A stretch of DNA of 64,000 nucleotides from Gaiellasilicea sp963794385 (GCA_963794385.1 CAWCDT010000007.1:186001-250000); one strand, 5' to 3'. Counted from the first letter of the stretch, positions 16,520 to 25,076 are shown. The notes: generated from the letters alone by a model not told the origin. Program-made: numbers and translations.

Positions 16520-17515
16520 ATGCTCGACCAGGGTCTCGCCGAGCTGCACACCCATCTCGGCGGCTCGGTCGCCTCCGACATCCTCTGGTCGCTCGCCCAC
16601 GAGCAGGGAATCGCGCTCCCGGTCAAGGACTACTGGGAGTTCGACGCGCTCGTCACCGTCTCCGATCCGCGCGGGGTCGAGAACCTGGACGCGCTCGACC
16701 GGATCTACCACTGGACGGAGCTGATCCAGTCCTCCCCGCTCGCGGTCGAGCGGTCGGTGCACGGCGCGATCGGCGGCGCCTACCGCAGCCAGGGGATCAC
16801 GACGCTCGAGCTCCGCTTCAACCCGATGAAGCGGAACCGCGGCGGCGAGCGCGACCTCGACCACATCATCCTCGCCGCGATCCGCGGTCTCGACATCGCC
16901 GGCCTCGAGTATCCGCAGGTTCGGGCCGGACTGATCCTGATGATGGACCGGACGTTCTCGCACCGGCAGAACGAGGTGATCGTCGAGAAGGCGATCAGCT
17001 GGGCTTCACGCGGAGTCGTCGGGGTCGACATCGCGGGCCCGCGGCCGGGCGGTGGACGCTACGACTACACGCAGATCGCACCGATGGTCGAGGCCGCGCG
17101 GGCGGCGGGTCTCGGCGTCACGATCCACGTCGGGGAGGAAGGCGAGACGGGTGCCGAGGAGGTCGGGGAGGTGGTCGAGCACCTTCGCCCCGACCGGATC
17201 GGCCACGGCATCCTCGCTGCGCAGCATCCCGAGCTGATGCGCCTCCTGCAGGAGCGGGCCATCGTGCTGGAGATCTGCCCGACGTCGAACCTGCTGACGA
17301 AGGCGCTCCCGGACGAGGACGCCGTGCGCGAGACGTTCCGCGCGTTCGTCGAGGACGGCGTCGCCTTCACGATCGCGACCGACGGCCCCGAGATGATGCG
17401 AACGCACCTGCGCGACGAGCTCGAGTTGCTGGCGCGGATCGGCGCGCTCACGGAGGAGGAGCTCGTGGCGGCGAACGCGCGCGGCCACGAGGCGAGCTTC
17501 ATCAGGTCGGCCTGA
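16520..17515 (+). CDS. add: Adenosine deaminase
   Basis: Deaminates adenosine to inosine for purine salvage using Zn. The 331-residue protein has the metal-binding HxH at His10/His12 (ELHTHLGGS), the later HxGE in TIHVGEEGETG, RIGHGI, CPTSNLLTKAL and a TDGPEM in place of the common TDDP. Length and order fit the ADA family. Related deaminases of modified adenosines or aminofutalosine share this fold, so the exact substrate is less certain. The SAM methyltransferase gene begins two bases after its stop. Confidence 0.85.
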   Translation: MLDQGLAELHTHLGGSVASDILWSLAHEQGIALPVKDYWEFDALVTVSDPRGVENLDALDRIYHWTELIQSSPLAVERSVHGAIGGAYRSQGITTLELRFNPMKRNRGGERDLDHIILAAIRGLDIAGLEYPQVRAGLILMMDRTFSHRQNEVIVEKAISWASRGVVGVDIAGPRPGGGRYDYTQIAPMVEAARAAGLGVTIHVGEEGETGAEEVGEVVEHLRPDRIGHGILAAQHPELMRLLQERAIVLEICPTSNLLTKALPDEDAVRETFRAFVEDGVAFTIATDGPEMMRTHLRDELELLARIGALTEEELVAANARGHEASFIRSA

Positions 17516-17517
17516 CG

Positions 17518-18210
17518 GTGCGACCGCTCGACGAGATCGCGCTGGCCGGCCCGGAGCATCTCGATGCCGAATACGTCGAGCGCTATGACCGGAAGGCAGC
17601 TTTCGACCCCGCCGAGGACCTTGCCGTGCTGAGGCGCCACGGCGTCGATGCCGACAGCACACTCGTCGACTTTGGCGCGGGGACCGGGACGTTCGCGCTC
17701 GCCGCCGCGCATGCCTGCCGGCGCGTTGTCGCCGTTGACGTCTCGCCGGCGATGGTCGCGGCGATTGGCTCGCGCACGGCCGCGCAAGGCATCACAAACG
17801 TGGAGTGCGTTGAGGCCGGCTTTCTCAGCTACGAGCACACCGGAGCGCCGCCCGACGCCGTTTACTCGCGAAACGCCCTCCACCACCTACCCGACTTCTG
17901 GAAAGCGCTCGCCTTGCAGCGGCTCGCGGAGCTGCTGCGACCCGGTGGTGTACTCCGTCTGCGGGATCTCGTCTTCTCGTTCGAGCCGGGCGAAACCGAG
18001 TCGTTCGTCGCGCAGTGGCTGGACAACGCCGCCGAGGACGCCGCCCAGGGCTGGACCCGCGGCGAGCTCGAAACACATCTGGCCACCGAGCACAGCACCT
18101 TCACTTGGCTCCTCGGGCCGATGCTCGAGCGCGCCGGTTTTCGCATCGACCAGGCCGCGTACTCGAAGGACAGAATCTACGCCGAGTACCTCTGCTCGAC
18201 GCCCAGCTGA
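17518..18210 (+). CDS. Class I SAM-dependent methyltransferase
   Basis: About 230 residues from GTG at 17518. Motif I is LVDFGAGTGTFALAAAHAC, followed by VVAVDVSPAMVAAI, then YSRNALHHLPDFWKALALQRL and LRPGGVLRLRDLVFSFEP. The C-terminal part (KDRIYAEYLCS) is of the type found in small-molecule methyltransferases. The gene starts two bases after the adenosine deaminase stop, so the pair is probably one transcript. The substrate is unknown. Confidence 0.85.
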   Translation: MRPLDEIALAGPEHLDAEYVERYDRKAAFDPAEDLAVLRRHGVDADSTLVDFGAGTGTFALAAAHACRRVVAVDVSPAMVAAIGSRTAAQGITNVECVEAGFLSYEHTGAPPDAVYSRNALHHLPDFWKALALQRLAELLRPGGVLRLRDLVFSFEPGETESFVAQWLDNAAEDAAQGWTRGELETHLATEHSTFTWLLGPMLERAGFRIDQAAYSKDRIYAEYLCSTPS

Positions 18211-18243
18211 CTCGGCCGAGGAATCTCACGCCTCTGGCTGACG

Positions 18244-19191
18244 TTGCCTTGTAATGACTTGGCCGCTCGCTGGAAGTTCCTCATCGCACTCTGGACCGTC
18301 TATCTGGTCTGGGGGTCGACGTACCTCGCGATCAAGATCAGCGTGCGGACGCTGCCCGCCTTCCTCTCCGCCGGGACACGCTTCCTGCTCGCGGGCGTCC
18401 TGCTCGCGCTGATCCTCGTCGCGACCGGTCGCAGCATCCGCGTCACCCGCCGCGAGCTCGGTTCCGCGGCCGTCGTCGGCACGGCGCTGCTTGCGCTGGG
18501 CGTCGGCGTGGTCACGCTCGCCGAGACGCGGATCGACTCGAGCACGGCCGCGATGATCGCCGGCTCGGTCCCGCTGCAGGTGATCCTCCTCCGCACGCTC
18601 GCGCGCGAGCGCATCGCACTCGCGACCCGGCTCTCGGTCCTCGTGGGCCTGGCGGGGCTCGCGCTGGTCGTCGTCCCCGGCGGCGAGGGCTCCTCGAGCG
18701 CGATCGGCCTCGCGCTCATGCTCGGCGCCAGCGTCTCCTGGTCGCTCGGCTCCTTCTTCGGCCACCGGCTGCCGCTCCCGCGCGACGGCTTCGTCGCGTC
18801 GACGTGGGAGATGCTGAGTGCCGGCGTCGTCCTGCTCGTGCTCGGCGCTGCGCGGGGTGAGTTCGGCTCCGCCGATCCGGCCGGGTTCAGCCTCGAATCG
18901 ATCCTCGCCTGGCTCTACCTCGGGATCTTCGGCACGCTCGTCGCCTTCACCGCCTACACGTGGCTGCTCCGGAATGCCCCGATCTCGAAGGTCGTCACGC
19001 ACCAGTACGTGAACCCGATCGTCGCGATCGCCCTCGGCGCGCTGCTGCTCGGGGAGGAGATCACGCTCGCCGTCGGCCTCGGCGCCGCGCTGATCGTCGG
19101 CTCGGTCTTCGTCGCCGTCCGCCACGAGCGCGGGCCGGCGCCCGAAACGCTCCCGGAACCTCGCCCGCGGGAGGCGCGGGAAGCGGCCTAG
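18244..19191 (+). CDS. EamA/DMT-family transporter
   Basis: About 315 residues and ten hydrophobic helices with the tandem EamA layout: VYLVWGSTYLAIKISVRTLP in helix 1, ARFL/GTRFLLAGVLLA, LALMLGASVSWSLGSFFGHR at mid-protein, and KVVTHQYVNPIVAIALGALLLGE near the end, close to RhaT/YedA-type transporters. Substrate unknown. The start is uncertain; TTG at 18244 is the most upstream credible one, and no ATG precedes the first helix. Confidence 0.85.
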   Translation: MPCNDLAARWKFLIALWTVYLVWGSTYLAIKISVRTLPAFLSAGTRFLLAGVLLALILVATGRSIRVTRRELGSAAVVGTALLALGVGVVTLAETRIDSSTAAMIAGSVPLQVILLRTLARERIALATRLSVLVGLAGLALVVVPGGEGSSSAIGLALMLGASVSWSLGSFFGHRLPLPRDGFVASTWEMLSAGVVLLVLGAARGEFGSADPAGFSLESILAWLYLGIFGTLVAFTAYTWLLRNAPISKVVTHQYVNPIVAIALGALLLGEEITLAVGLGAALIVGSVFVAVRHERGPAPETLPEPRPREAREAA

Positions 19192-19213
19192 ACGTCCGTG
19201 CCGCGCGAGCCCG

Positions 19214-20617
19214 TCAGGCGCCGTTCACCTGCGAGCGCTGGTGCGCGAGGTACTCCAGCAAGTCGGACCGCGTGAGGATGGCGGCCGGTCGGCCGGCGGC
19301 CGCGACGACGACGGCGGCGCTCGGGCCGGAGAGGTCGGCGAAGACCTGGTCGAGCGTGTCGCCGACGTCCACCGCGGCGAGCGGCGGCTGCATCAGCGCC
19401 GCGACGTCCTCGTTGAGCGCGTCCGGGTTCTTGAAGACCCGGTCGAGCACCCCGCGCTCCTGCAGCGAGCCGACGACGTCCGCGAGCGACTCGGCCGGCT
19501 CGTGGCGGACGACCGGGAGCTGCGAGATCGAGTAGCGCTGCATCAGGTCGATGGCGGCGCCGACCTTCGCGTGTGACGCGATCGTGACGAGGTCGGGCAC
19601 CTCGTGCTCCTCGGCGCGCTTGTGGCGCAGCACCTGGTCGATCGTCGGCGCGGGCACGCGCCGCTCCAGGAAGCCGTACTGGAGCATCCAGTTGTCGTCG
19701 AAGAACTTCGACAGATAGGAGCGGCCCGAGTCGGGGAGGACGGTCAGGATCCGCGTGTCCGGCCCGTAGTCCTTCGCCACCTCGAGCGCCGCCCAGATCG
19801 TCGTGCCCGCCGAGCCACCGGCGAGGATCCCCTCCTCACGGGCGAGGCGCCGCGCGGTCACGAACGAATCGCGGTCCGACACGCGCACCCAACGGTCGAC
19901 GATGTCGCGCGACATCGTCTCGGGCCATGTGTCTTTCCCGATGCCCTCGACGAGGTACGGGTGCGTCTCGTCGGAGGTGAAGATGGAGCCCTCCGGGTCG
20001 GCGCCGATGATCAGCAGGTCGGGGTTCCGCTCCTTCACGTACTGGCCCGCGCCCGAGATCGTGCCGCCGGTGCCGACCGATATGACGAGGGCGTCGATCT
20101 CGCCGCCGGTCTGCTCCCAGATCTCGGGCCCGGTCGTCTCGTAATGGGCCTGCGGGTTCGACATGTTCGAGTACTGATCCGGCTTGTAGCCGCCCGGAAT
20201 CTCCTCGGCGAGCCGGTCGGAGACGGAGTAGTAGCTCTCCGGCGAGTCGTGCTCGACCGCCGTCGGCGTGATCACGACCTCGGCGCCGTACGCGCGCAGC
20301 ATCGAGATCTTCTCCTGGCTCATCTTGTCCGGCATCACGAAGATGCAGCGGTAGCCGCGCGCCGCCGCCGCGATCGCGAGCCCGACGCCCGTGTTGCCCG
20401 ACGTCGGCTCGACGATCGTCCCACCCGGGCGCAGCTTCCCCTCGCGCTCAGCGGCCTCGATCATCGCCATCCCGATCCGGTCCTTGTTCGAGCCGCCGGG
20501 GTTCAGGTACTCGAGCTTGGCGAGCAGCTGCGGCTGAACCTCACGTCCGATCCGGTCGAGGCGAACGATCGGCGTCCGGCCGACGAGGTCGAGCAGGGTC
20601 GGGTACTCGCGCGACAT
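19214..20617 (-). CDS. cbs: Cystathionine beta-synthase with CBS pair
   Basis: A PLP enzyme that condenses serine and homocysteine in reverse transsulfuration, or an O-acetylserine sulfhydrylase relative. The 467-residue protein has the PLP Lys in NPGGSNKDRIG (about residue 45), EPTSGNTGVGLAIAAAARGYR, VISVGTGGTISGAGQYVKE and LPDSGRSYLSKFFDDNWM. Residues about 335-465 form a tandem CBS domain, as in eukaryotic and actinobacterial CBS. ATG at 20617 has TAGGCT 8 nt upstream, favouring it over the longer frame at 20626. Confidence 0.93.
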   Translation of the reverse strand: MSREYPTLLDLVGRTPIVRLDRIGREVQPQLLAKLEYLNPGGSNKDRIGMAMIEAAEREGKLRPGGTIVEPTSGNTGVGLAIAAAARGYRCIFVMPDKMSQEKISMLRAYGAEVVITPTAVEHDSPESYYSVSDRLAEEIPGGYKPDQYSNMSNPQAHYETTGPEIWEQTGGEIDALVISVGTGGTISGAGQYVKERNPDLLIIGADPEGSIFTSDETHPYLVEGIGKDTWPETMSRDIVDRWVRVSDRDSFVTARRLAREEGILAGGSAGTTIWAALEVAKDYGPDTRILTVLPDSGRSYLSKFFDDNWMLQYGFLERRVPAPTIDQVLRHKRAEEHEVPDLVTIASHAKVGAAIDLMQRYSISQLPVVRHEPAESLADVVGSLQERGVLDRVFKNPDALNEDVAALMQPPLAAVDVGDTLDQVFADLSGPSAAVVVAAAGRPAAILTRSDLLEYLAHQRSQVNGA

Positions 20618-20625
20618 CGCGCGCA

Positions 20626-20631
20626 AGCCTA
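20626..20631 (-). promoter_or_regulatory. Leaderless -10 box of cbs (TAGGCT)
   Basis: TAGGCT lies 8 nt before the ATG at 20617, in the short gap after the MerB-like gene. Confidence 0.5.
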
Positions 20632-20635
20632 TCGG

Positions 20636-21304
20636 TCAGCTGAGCCGCCAGAACTCGCCGTTCAGGCCGAGCTCGTCGAGGATCGCCTGCGACTCCTCAG
20701 GTCTCCGTGGGCGCCAATCTGGCTCGAGCCGCGTCGACCACCAGCGGCGCGCGAGCTCGTTCAGCTTCGTGGCGGTCAGGCTCGCGCCCGGCTCCATGCT
20801 GTTCGCCTTCAGCCACCGCTCCAGGTGCTCCTCCGACCGGAGGAAGACCATCGTGCTTCAGGTGAAGCCGATGTCCTCCCACCACCGGCGCGCGGGGACG
20901 GCGAAGTGGACGAGCAGGTCGGCGCCACGCGCGAGCACGCCGTTGCGGACCTCGAGCTCGAGCGACTCGCCGCAGTCGGGGCATCGGGACTCGACGCGGC
21001 CGTCCGCATGCAGCGCAGCGGGGATCCCGAGCGCGTCCCAGGCGCAGTTCGCGAACCAGGTGCGGCCGCAAGCCTCGACGCTGTGCGGCGTCTCGACGGC
21101 GGAGAACGGGTTCAGCATCCGGATCTCCAGCGAGCCGTCGTGGAGGACGAGCGCGTGATCGTCGTGCAGGCGCCGGAACGCGCCTTCGACCTCCTCGGCC
21201 GCGAGTCCCAGCGCCGCTGCGGTCTCCGCCGGCGCCGGCGCACGTCCCTCGCGGACGAAGGAGGCGTAGACCTCCTTGCGGATGCGCAGGTCGAGCTCGT
21301 CCAT
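20636..21304 (-). CDS. MerB-type organomercurial (alkylmercury) lyase homologue with in-frame TGA, candidate selenoprotein
   Basis: Read through the TGA at 20860-20858 the gene gives 222 residues and matches the alkylmercury lyase family: an N-terminal winged-helix-like region, then CAWDALGIPAAL with Cys87 and Asp90, CPDCGE, LLVHFAVPARRWWEDIGFT, the TGA codon (149), and STMVFLRSEEHLERW. MerB uses Cys96, Asp99 and Cys159 to split C-Hg bonds; spacing here (87, 90, 149) puts the TGA at the Cys159 position. No frame change occurs and homology resumes at once after the TGA. A strong hairpin with GGUC loop lies just downstream, and a selenocysteine tRNA is in the window. The ATG overlaps the purH stop. 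A TGC-to-TGA mutation is the main alternative. Confidence 0.82.
20828..20845 (-). promoter_or_regulatory. Candidate bacterial SECIS hairpin in the MerB-like gene
   Basis: In the mRNA, UUCCUCC pairs perfectly with GGAGGAG around the tetraloop GGUC. The loop begins 19 nt after the UGA. Bacterial SECIS elements need a short stem-loop with G in the first two loop positions about 16-37 nt after UGA; E. coli fdhF also has a GGUC-containing loop at nearly the same distance. Confidence 0.7.
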
Positions 21305-22839
21305 CAGTGGCGGAAGTGGCGGCGACCCGTGAAGACCATCGCGGAGCCGGCGCTCTCGACAGCCTGCATCACGTCCTCGTCCCGCTTCGAGCCGCCGGGC
21401 TGGATCAGCGCCGTCACGCCCGCCTCGAGGGCGAGCCGCGGGCCGTCCGGGAACGGGAAGAACGCGTCGGAGGCGAGCGCGGCACCCGCGAGCGAGTGGC
21501 CGTGGCTCCTCGCTTTCTCGAGTGCGATCCGAACGGCGTCGACGCGGCTCATCTGGCCGGCGCCGATCCCGATCGTCTGGAGGTCGTGCACGAGCACGAT
21601 CGCGTTCGAGGTGACGTGCTTGCAGACGCGCCACGCGAAGAGGAGGTCACCCCAGTCTGTCTCGGACGGCTGGCCGGCGACGACCTCCATCCCCTCGCGG
21701 TCGGCCACGTCCCAGTCGCGCTCCTGGACGAGCAGGCCGCCGAGCACGCGCCGGTAGTCGCGCTCCGACGCGTCGGGAGCGCGCCGCTCGCGGTCGTCCA
21801 GGATCCGCGTCGCGGGCTTCCGGGTAAGCGACTCCAGGGCGGCCTCGTCGTAGCCGGGCGCGTGGAGCACCTCGACGAACTGCTCCGCAAGCCGTTCGCC
21901 GAGCGCGGCCGAGACAGGCCGGTTCAGCACGACGACGCCGCCGTAGGCGGAGAGCGGGTCGGCGGCGTGCGCGAGCTCGTACGCCTCCTCGATCGACGCG
22001 CCGACGGCGACCCCGCACGGGTTCGCGTGCTTGACGATCACGCACGCCGGCAACGTGAACTCGCGCAGCAGCAGGCGCGCCGCGTTCAGGTCGTTCAGGT
22101 TGTTGTAGGAGAGCGCGCGCCCGTGCAGCTGCTCGGCGCGGGCGAGCAGATGCGTGCGCGCCCCGCGCTCCGCGTAGTAGCCGGCGCGTTGGTGCGGGTT
22201 CTCGCCGTAGGCGAGGTCGAACTGCTTCTCGAACGCGGGCACGAGCACGTCCGGGAAGGACTGCCGGCCCGCGAACCAGGCCGCGATCGCCGCCTCGTAG
22301 CAGGCGGAGGTCGAGAAGGCGGTCGCCGCGAGGTTACGCCGTGTCTCGAGCGAGAGCTCGCCGTGCTCGCGCAGCTCCGTGAGCACCGGCGAGTAGTCGG
22401 CGGGCCGGCAGACCGGCGCGACATGGGCGAAGTTCTTCGCCGCCGCCCGCAGCAGCGCCGGCCCGCCGACGTCGATCATCTCCACGGCCTCCTCCTCGCG
22501 GACGCCGTGCTCGCGGGCGACCTGCTCGAACGGGTAGAGGTTGACGCAGACGAGGTCGAAGGGCTCGATCCCGTGCTCGGCGAGGGCGGCGACGTCGGTC
22601 TCCACCTCCCGCCGCGCGAGGATGGCGCCGTGGATGCGCGGGTGGAGCGTCTTGACGCGGCCGCCGAGCATCTCCGGGAACTCGGTCAGGCTCTCGACCC
22701 GCGTCACGTCGAGGCCGAGCTCCTCGAGCCGGTCGGCGGTGCCGCCGCTCGCGACGAGCTCCCAGCCGAGCTCGGCGAGCCCGGTCGCCAGCTCGTCCAG
22801 GCCGGACTTGTCCCACACGGAGATCAGCGCGCGCCTCAC
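21304..22839 (-). CDS. purH: Bifunctional AICAR transformylase / IMP cyclohydrolase
   Basis: Catalyses the last two steps of IMP synthesis. The 511-residue protein has an N-terminal MGS-like IMP cyclohydrolase domain (ALISVWDKSGLDELA, ELVASGGTADRLEELG, HPRIHGAILAR) and a C-terminal transformylase domain with the LRYGENPHQ equivalent LAYGENPHQRAGYY, VIVKHANPCGVAVG, SAYGGVVVLNRPV, LAGAALASDAFFPFPDG and IQPGGSKRDEDVM. GTG start at 22839. Its TGA overlaps the ATG of the MerB-like gene, so the lyase depends on purH for expression. Confidence 0.97.
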   Translation of the reverse strand: MRRALISVWDKSGLDELATGLAELGWELVASGGTADRLEELGLDVTRVESLTEFPEMLGGRVKTLHPRIHGAILARREVETDVAALAEHGIEPFDLVCVNLYPFEQVAREHGVREEEAVEMIDVGGPALLRAAAKNFAHVAPVCRPADYSPVLTELREHGELSLETRRNLAATAFSTSACYEAAIAAWFAGRQSFPDVLVPAFEKQFDLAYGENPHQRAGYYAERGARTHLLARAEQLHGRALSYNNLNDLNAARLLLREFTLPACVIVKHANPCGVAVGASIEEAYELAHAADPLSAYGGVVVLNRPVSAALGERLAEQFVEVLHAPGYDEAALESLTRKPATRILDDRERRAPDASERDYRRVLGGLLVQERDWDVADREGMEVVAGQPSETDWGDLLFAWRVCKHVTSNAIVLVHDLQTIGIGAGQMSRVDAVRIALEKARSHGHSLAGAALASDAFFPFPDGPRLALEAGVTALIQPGGSKRDEDVMQAVESAGSAMVFTGRRHFRH

Positions 22840-22850
22840 GCTCCTGGCCG

Positions 22851-22891
22851 CCTTTCGCTCCCGCCCGGCGGAGCCGGGCTCCGCGAAAGGC
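22851..22891. repeat. Inverted repeat between purM-purN and purH
   Basis: An outer pair CCTTTCGC/GCGAAAGG encloses an inner 7-bp stem GCGGAGC/GCTCCGC with a 3-nt loop. It begins 12 bases upstream of the purH start. It may act as an attenuator or transcript-processing site; the rest of this 148-base gap shows nothing else clear. Confidence 0.4.
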
Positions 22892-22987
22892 TGACGCCGC
22901 TCGCGCCGCTCCAGCCAGCGGCCCGTACCTCCGTACTGTTCCGCCGGCCTACGCAGCGCGAGCGGCGCCCCAGGAACGTGAGGGGCG

Positions 22988-24427
22988 TCATCGGTCCGTC
23001 CGCACGAGTTCGCTCACCACCTCGGGCAGGAGCCGGTGCTCGACGGCGTGGATGCGCTCTGCGAGCGTCTCGCGCGGCTGGACAGGGAGCGGCTCCTGCC
23101 GGAGCACCGGGCCGGCGTCGAGCCCCTCGTCGACGACGTGCACCGTCACGCCGGTCGTCTCGACCCCGGCGGTGAGCGCGTCCTCGATCGCGTGCGCGCC
23201 GGGGAACGCGGGCAGGAGCGACGGGTGCACGTTCACGATCCGGCCGGGGAAGCGGTCGAGGAAGGCCGCCGTGAGCAGGTGCATGTAGCCGGCGCAGACG
23301 ACGAGCTCGACGTCCTCGGCTTCGAGCCAGTCGGCCATGGCGGCGTCGCGCGCCTCTCTGGTCGGATAGGCGTCGAGCTCGAAGACACTCGTCGGCACGC
23401 CCGCACGCTCGGCCCGCCCGAGCGCCGGGACGCCGGGCCGGTTCGAGGCGACCGCGCGGACCGGCAATCCGCCGTCGAGCAAGGCCTGCAGGTTCGAGCC
23501 CTCCCCACTGACGAGCACGCCGATCGCGCGCGGCCGACGATCACGGCCGATCACGAGCTCGTCTGCGGGCTCCGGCACGACGGCGCAATAGCCGATCCCG
23601 AGGTTGAAGACGCGGCGCGCCTCCTCCTCCTCGACGTGGCGGGCGAGCCACTCGTACACCGGCGGCCGCTCCCAGGCGCCCCAGTCGAGCTCGGCCCGGA
23701 GGCCTTCCGGAAGCACGCGGCCGAGGTTGCCCGCGATCCCGCCGCCGGTGACATGCGCGAATGCATGGGCGGTCGACCGGAGGCGCCGGACGTCGTCGAG
23801 GTACAGGCGGGTCGGAGCGAGCAGGTCGGGGCCGTCGTAGTCCTCCAGCTCGAGCACGGAGCGGACGAGCGTGAAGCCGTTTGCGTGCACGCCCGCGGAC
23901 GGCAAGCCGATCACGTAGTCCCCCGCGCGCACCGCCGATCCGTCGATCAGGCGCTCCCGCTCGACGATGCCCACGCAGGTTGCGGCGAAGTCGAGCTCGC
24001 CCTCGCGGTAGACGCCGGGGAGCTCTGCCGTCTCGCCGCCGATCAGCGCGACTCCGGCCTCACGGCAGACCTCGGCGGCGCCCTCCACGAGTTCCGCGAC
24101 CTGCTCGAGGTCGAGCCGGCTCGCAGCCACGTAGTCGAGCAGGACGAGCGGGTCGGCGCCGCACGTGATCACGTCGTTGATGCAGTGCGCCGCCATGTCG
24201 GCGCCGCAGGCCCGCAGCGCGCCCCGCGGCCGGGCGACGACGGGCTTCGTCCCGATCGAATCGGTCGACGCCGCGAGCAACCGTCGCTCGTCCAGCGGGT
24301 GCAGACCCGCGAAGGCGCCGAAGCCGCGCGCGCCGGTCGACTCGACGGCCGCGCGAAGCCGCTCGACGACCCCCTCGGCTGTCGCGAGCGAGACGCCGGC
24401 GGCGGCATACGTCCGGTCCTCGCTCAC
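22988..24427 (-). CDS. purM-purN: Fused phosphoribosylaminoimidazole synthetase (PurM) - GAR formyltransferase (PurN)
   Basis: One open frame of 479 residues joins two purine enzymes. Residues 1-about 305 are PurM: YAAAGVSLATAEGVVERL, ASTDSIGTKPVV, ADMAAHCINDVITCGADPLVLLDYVA, VALIGGETAELPGVY, GLPSAGVHANGFTLVR, HVTGGGIAGNLGRVLPEG. After ELVIGRDRRPR it passes straight into PurN: IGVLVSGEGSNLQALLD, GYMHLLTAAFLDRFPG, IVNVHPSLLPAFPGAHAIEDAL (catalytic Asn and His), VDEGLDAGP (Asp). The usual last 25-30 residues of PurM seem to be missing at the junction. PurM acts two steps after PurN. GTG at 24427 has TAGACT 7 nt upstream. Confidence 0.92.
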   Translation of the reverse strand: MSEDRTYAAAGVSLATAEGVVERLRAAVESTGARGFGAFAGLHPLDERRLLAASTDSIGTKPVVARPRGALRACGADMAAHCINDVITCGADPLVLLDYVAASRLDLEQVAELVEGAAEVCREAGVALIGGETAELPGVYREGELDFAATCVGIVERERLIDGSAVRAGDYVIGLPSAGVHANGFTLVRSVLELEDYDGPDLLAPTRLYLDDVRRLRSTAHAFAHVTGGGIAGNLGRVLPEGLRAELDWGAWERPPVYEWLARHVEEEEARRVFNLGIGYCAVVPEPADELVIGRDRRPRAIGVLVSGEGSNLQALLDGGLPVRAVASNRPGVPALGRAERAGVPTSVFELDAYPTREARDAAMADWLEAEDVELVVCAGYMHLLTAAFLDRFPGRIVNVHPSLLPAFPGAHAIEDALTAGVETTGVTVHVVDEGLDAGPVLRQEPLPVQPRETLAERIHAVEHRLLPEVVSELVRTDR

Positions 24428-24434
24428 GAGAGCG

Positions 24435-24440
24435 AGTCTA
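24435..24440 (-). promoter_or_regulatory. Leaderless -10 box of purM-purN (TAGACT)
   Basis: TAGACT lies 7 nt before the GTG at 24427, the same box and spacing as at purB and purL. Confidence 0.55.
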
Positions 24441-24464
24441 CGACCTCTCGCGGAAGGCTCTCGG

Positions 24465-25076
24465 TCAGCTGAAGAGCTCGGCGTGGAGCTGCGGGCGACC
24501 CTGCGGCCCGCCCGGGAGGAAGCGGACGACGGCGTCACCCACTTCCACGTTCGTCCCGTCCCGTCCCGAGTCGAGCAGGTCGGCCAGCGCGGCCGCCTTC
24601 GCCTCGGGATCGTCGGCGAGCAGGTGCAGCTCGGTCAGCCTGAGCGCGTCGGGGGGCTCGAACATGCCGTCGATCCACTCGCGCGGCGGATGCACCTCGA
24701 GCCGGTAGCCGGCGCTCGTGGAGACGAACGTGCGCCTGCCGCCGTGTGCCTGGACACGCAGCTCCCGGTCGACCGCCCGGTCGATCACCTCGCCGAACTC
24801 GTCCTCGTCGAGCGCGAGGCCGATGTGGTCGATGCGCGGCAACTCCCACTGGCCGGGTTGGACGACGACGTTCACCCCACCCCGCTCGAGCTCGGACAGC
24901 CGCAGCTTGAAGCCCAGCTCGTCGAGCTCCTCCCACGAGGTCCCGGCGGAGAAGGACTGGTAGTCCTCGCCGATTCGCCCGTGCCTGGCGACGAGCGCGA
25001 ACGCCAGCTTGCCGATGTACCGCGCCTCCACCCGGCGCACGTTGGTCGTGACGAGGTGGTAGTGGAAGAGGCGCAC
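24465..25076 (-). CDS. VOC/glyoxalase-like protein
   Basis: A 203-residue protein with two VOC-like repeats. The N-terminal half begins LFHYHLVTTNVRRVEARYIGKLAFALVAR, and the middle has IDHIGLALDEDEFGEVIDRAV and TSAGYRLEVHPP, the familiar His...Glu metal pattern of this superfamily. The C-terminal half (RLTELHLLADDPEAKAAALADLL) looks like a degenerate second module. The reaction cannot be inferred. It lies just upstream of purM-purN on the same strand. Confidence 0.7.
   Translation of the reverse strand: MRLFHYHLVTTNVRRVEARYIGKLAFALVARHGRIGEDYQSFSAGTSWEELDELGFKLRLSELERGGVNVVVQPGQWELPRIDHIGLALDEDEFGEVIDRAVDRELRVQAHGGRRTFVSTSAGYRLEVHPPREWIDGMFEPPDALRLTELHLLADDPEAKAAALADLLDSGRDGTNVEVGDAVVRFLPGGPQGRPQLHAELFS

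Noticed and set aside
19604..21757. 717-residue plus-strand open frame
   Set aside because: It is antisense to cbs, the MerB-like gene and purH, which are all clear; a high-GC shadow frame.
23036..24472. 478-residue plus-strand frame across purM-purN
   Set aside because: Complement of a certain gene with no homology of its own.
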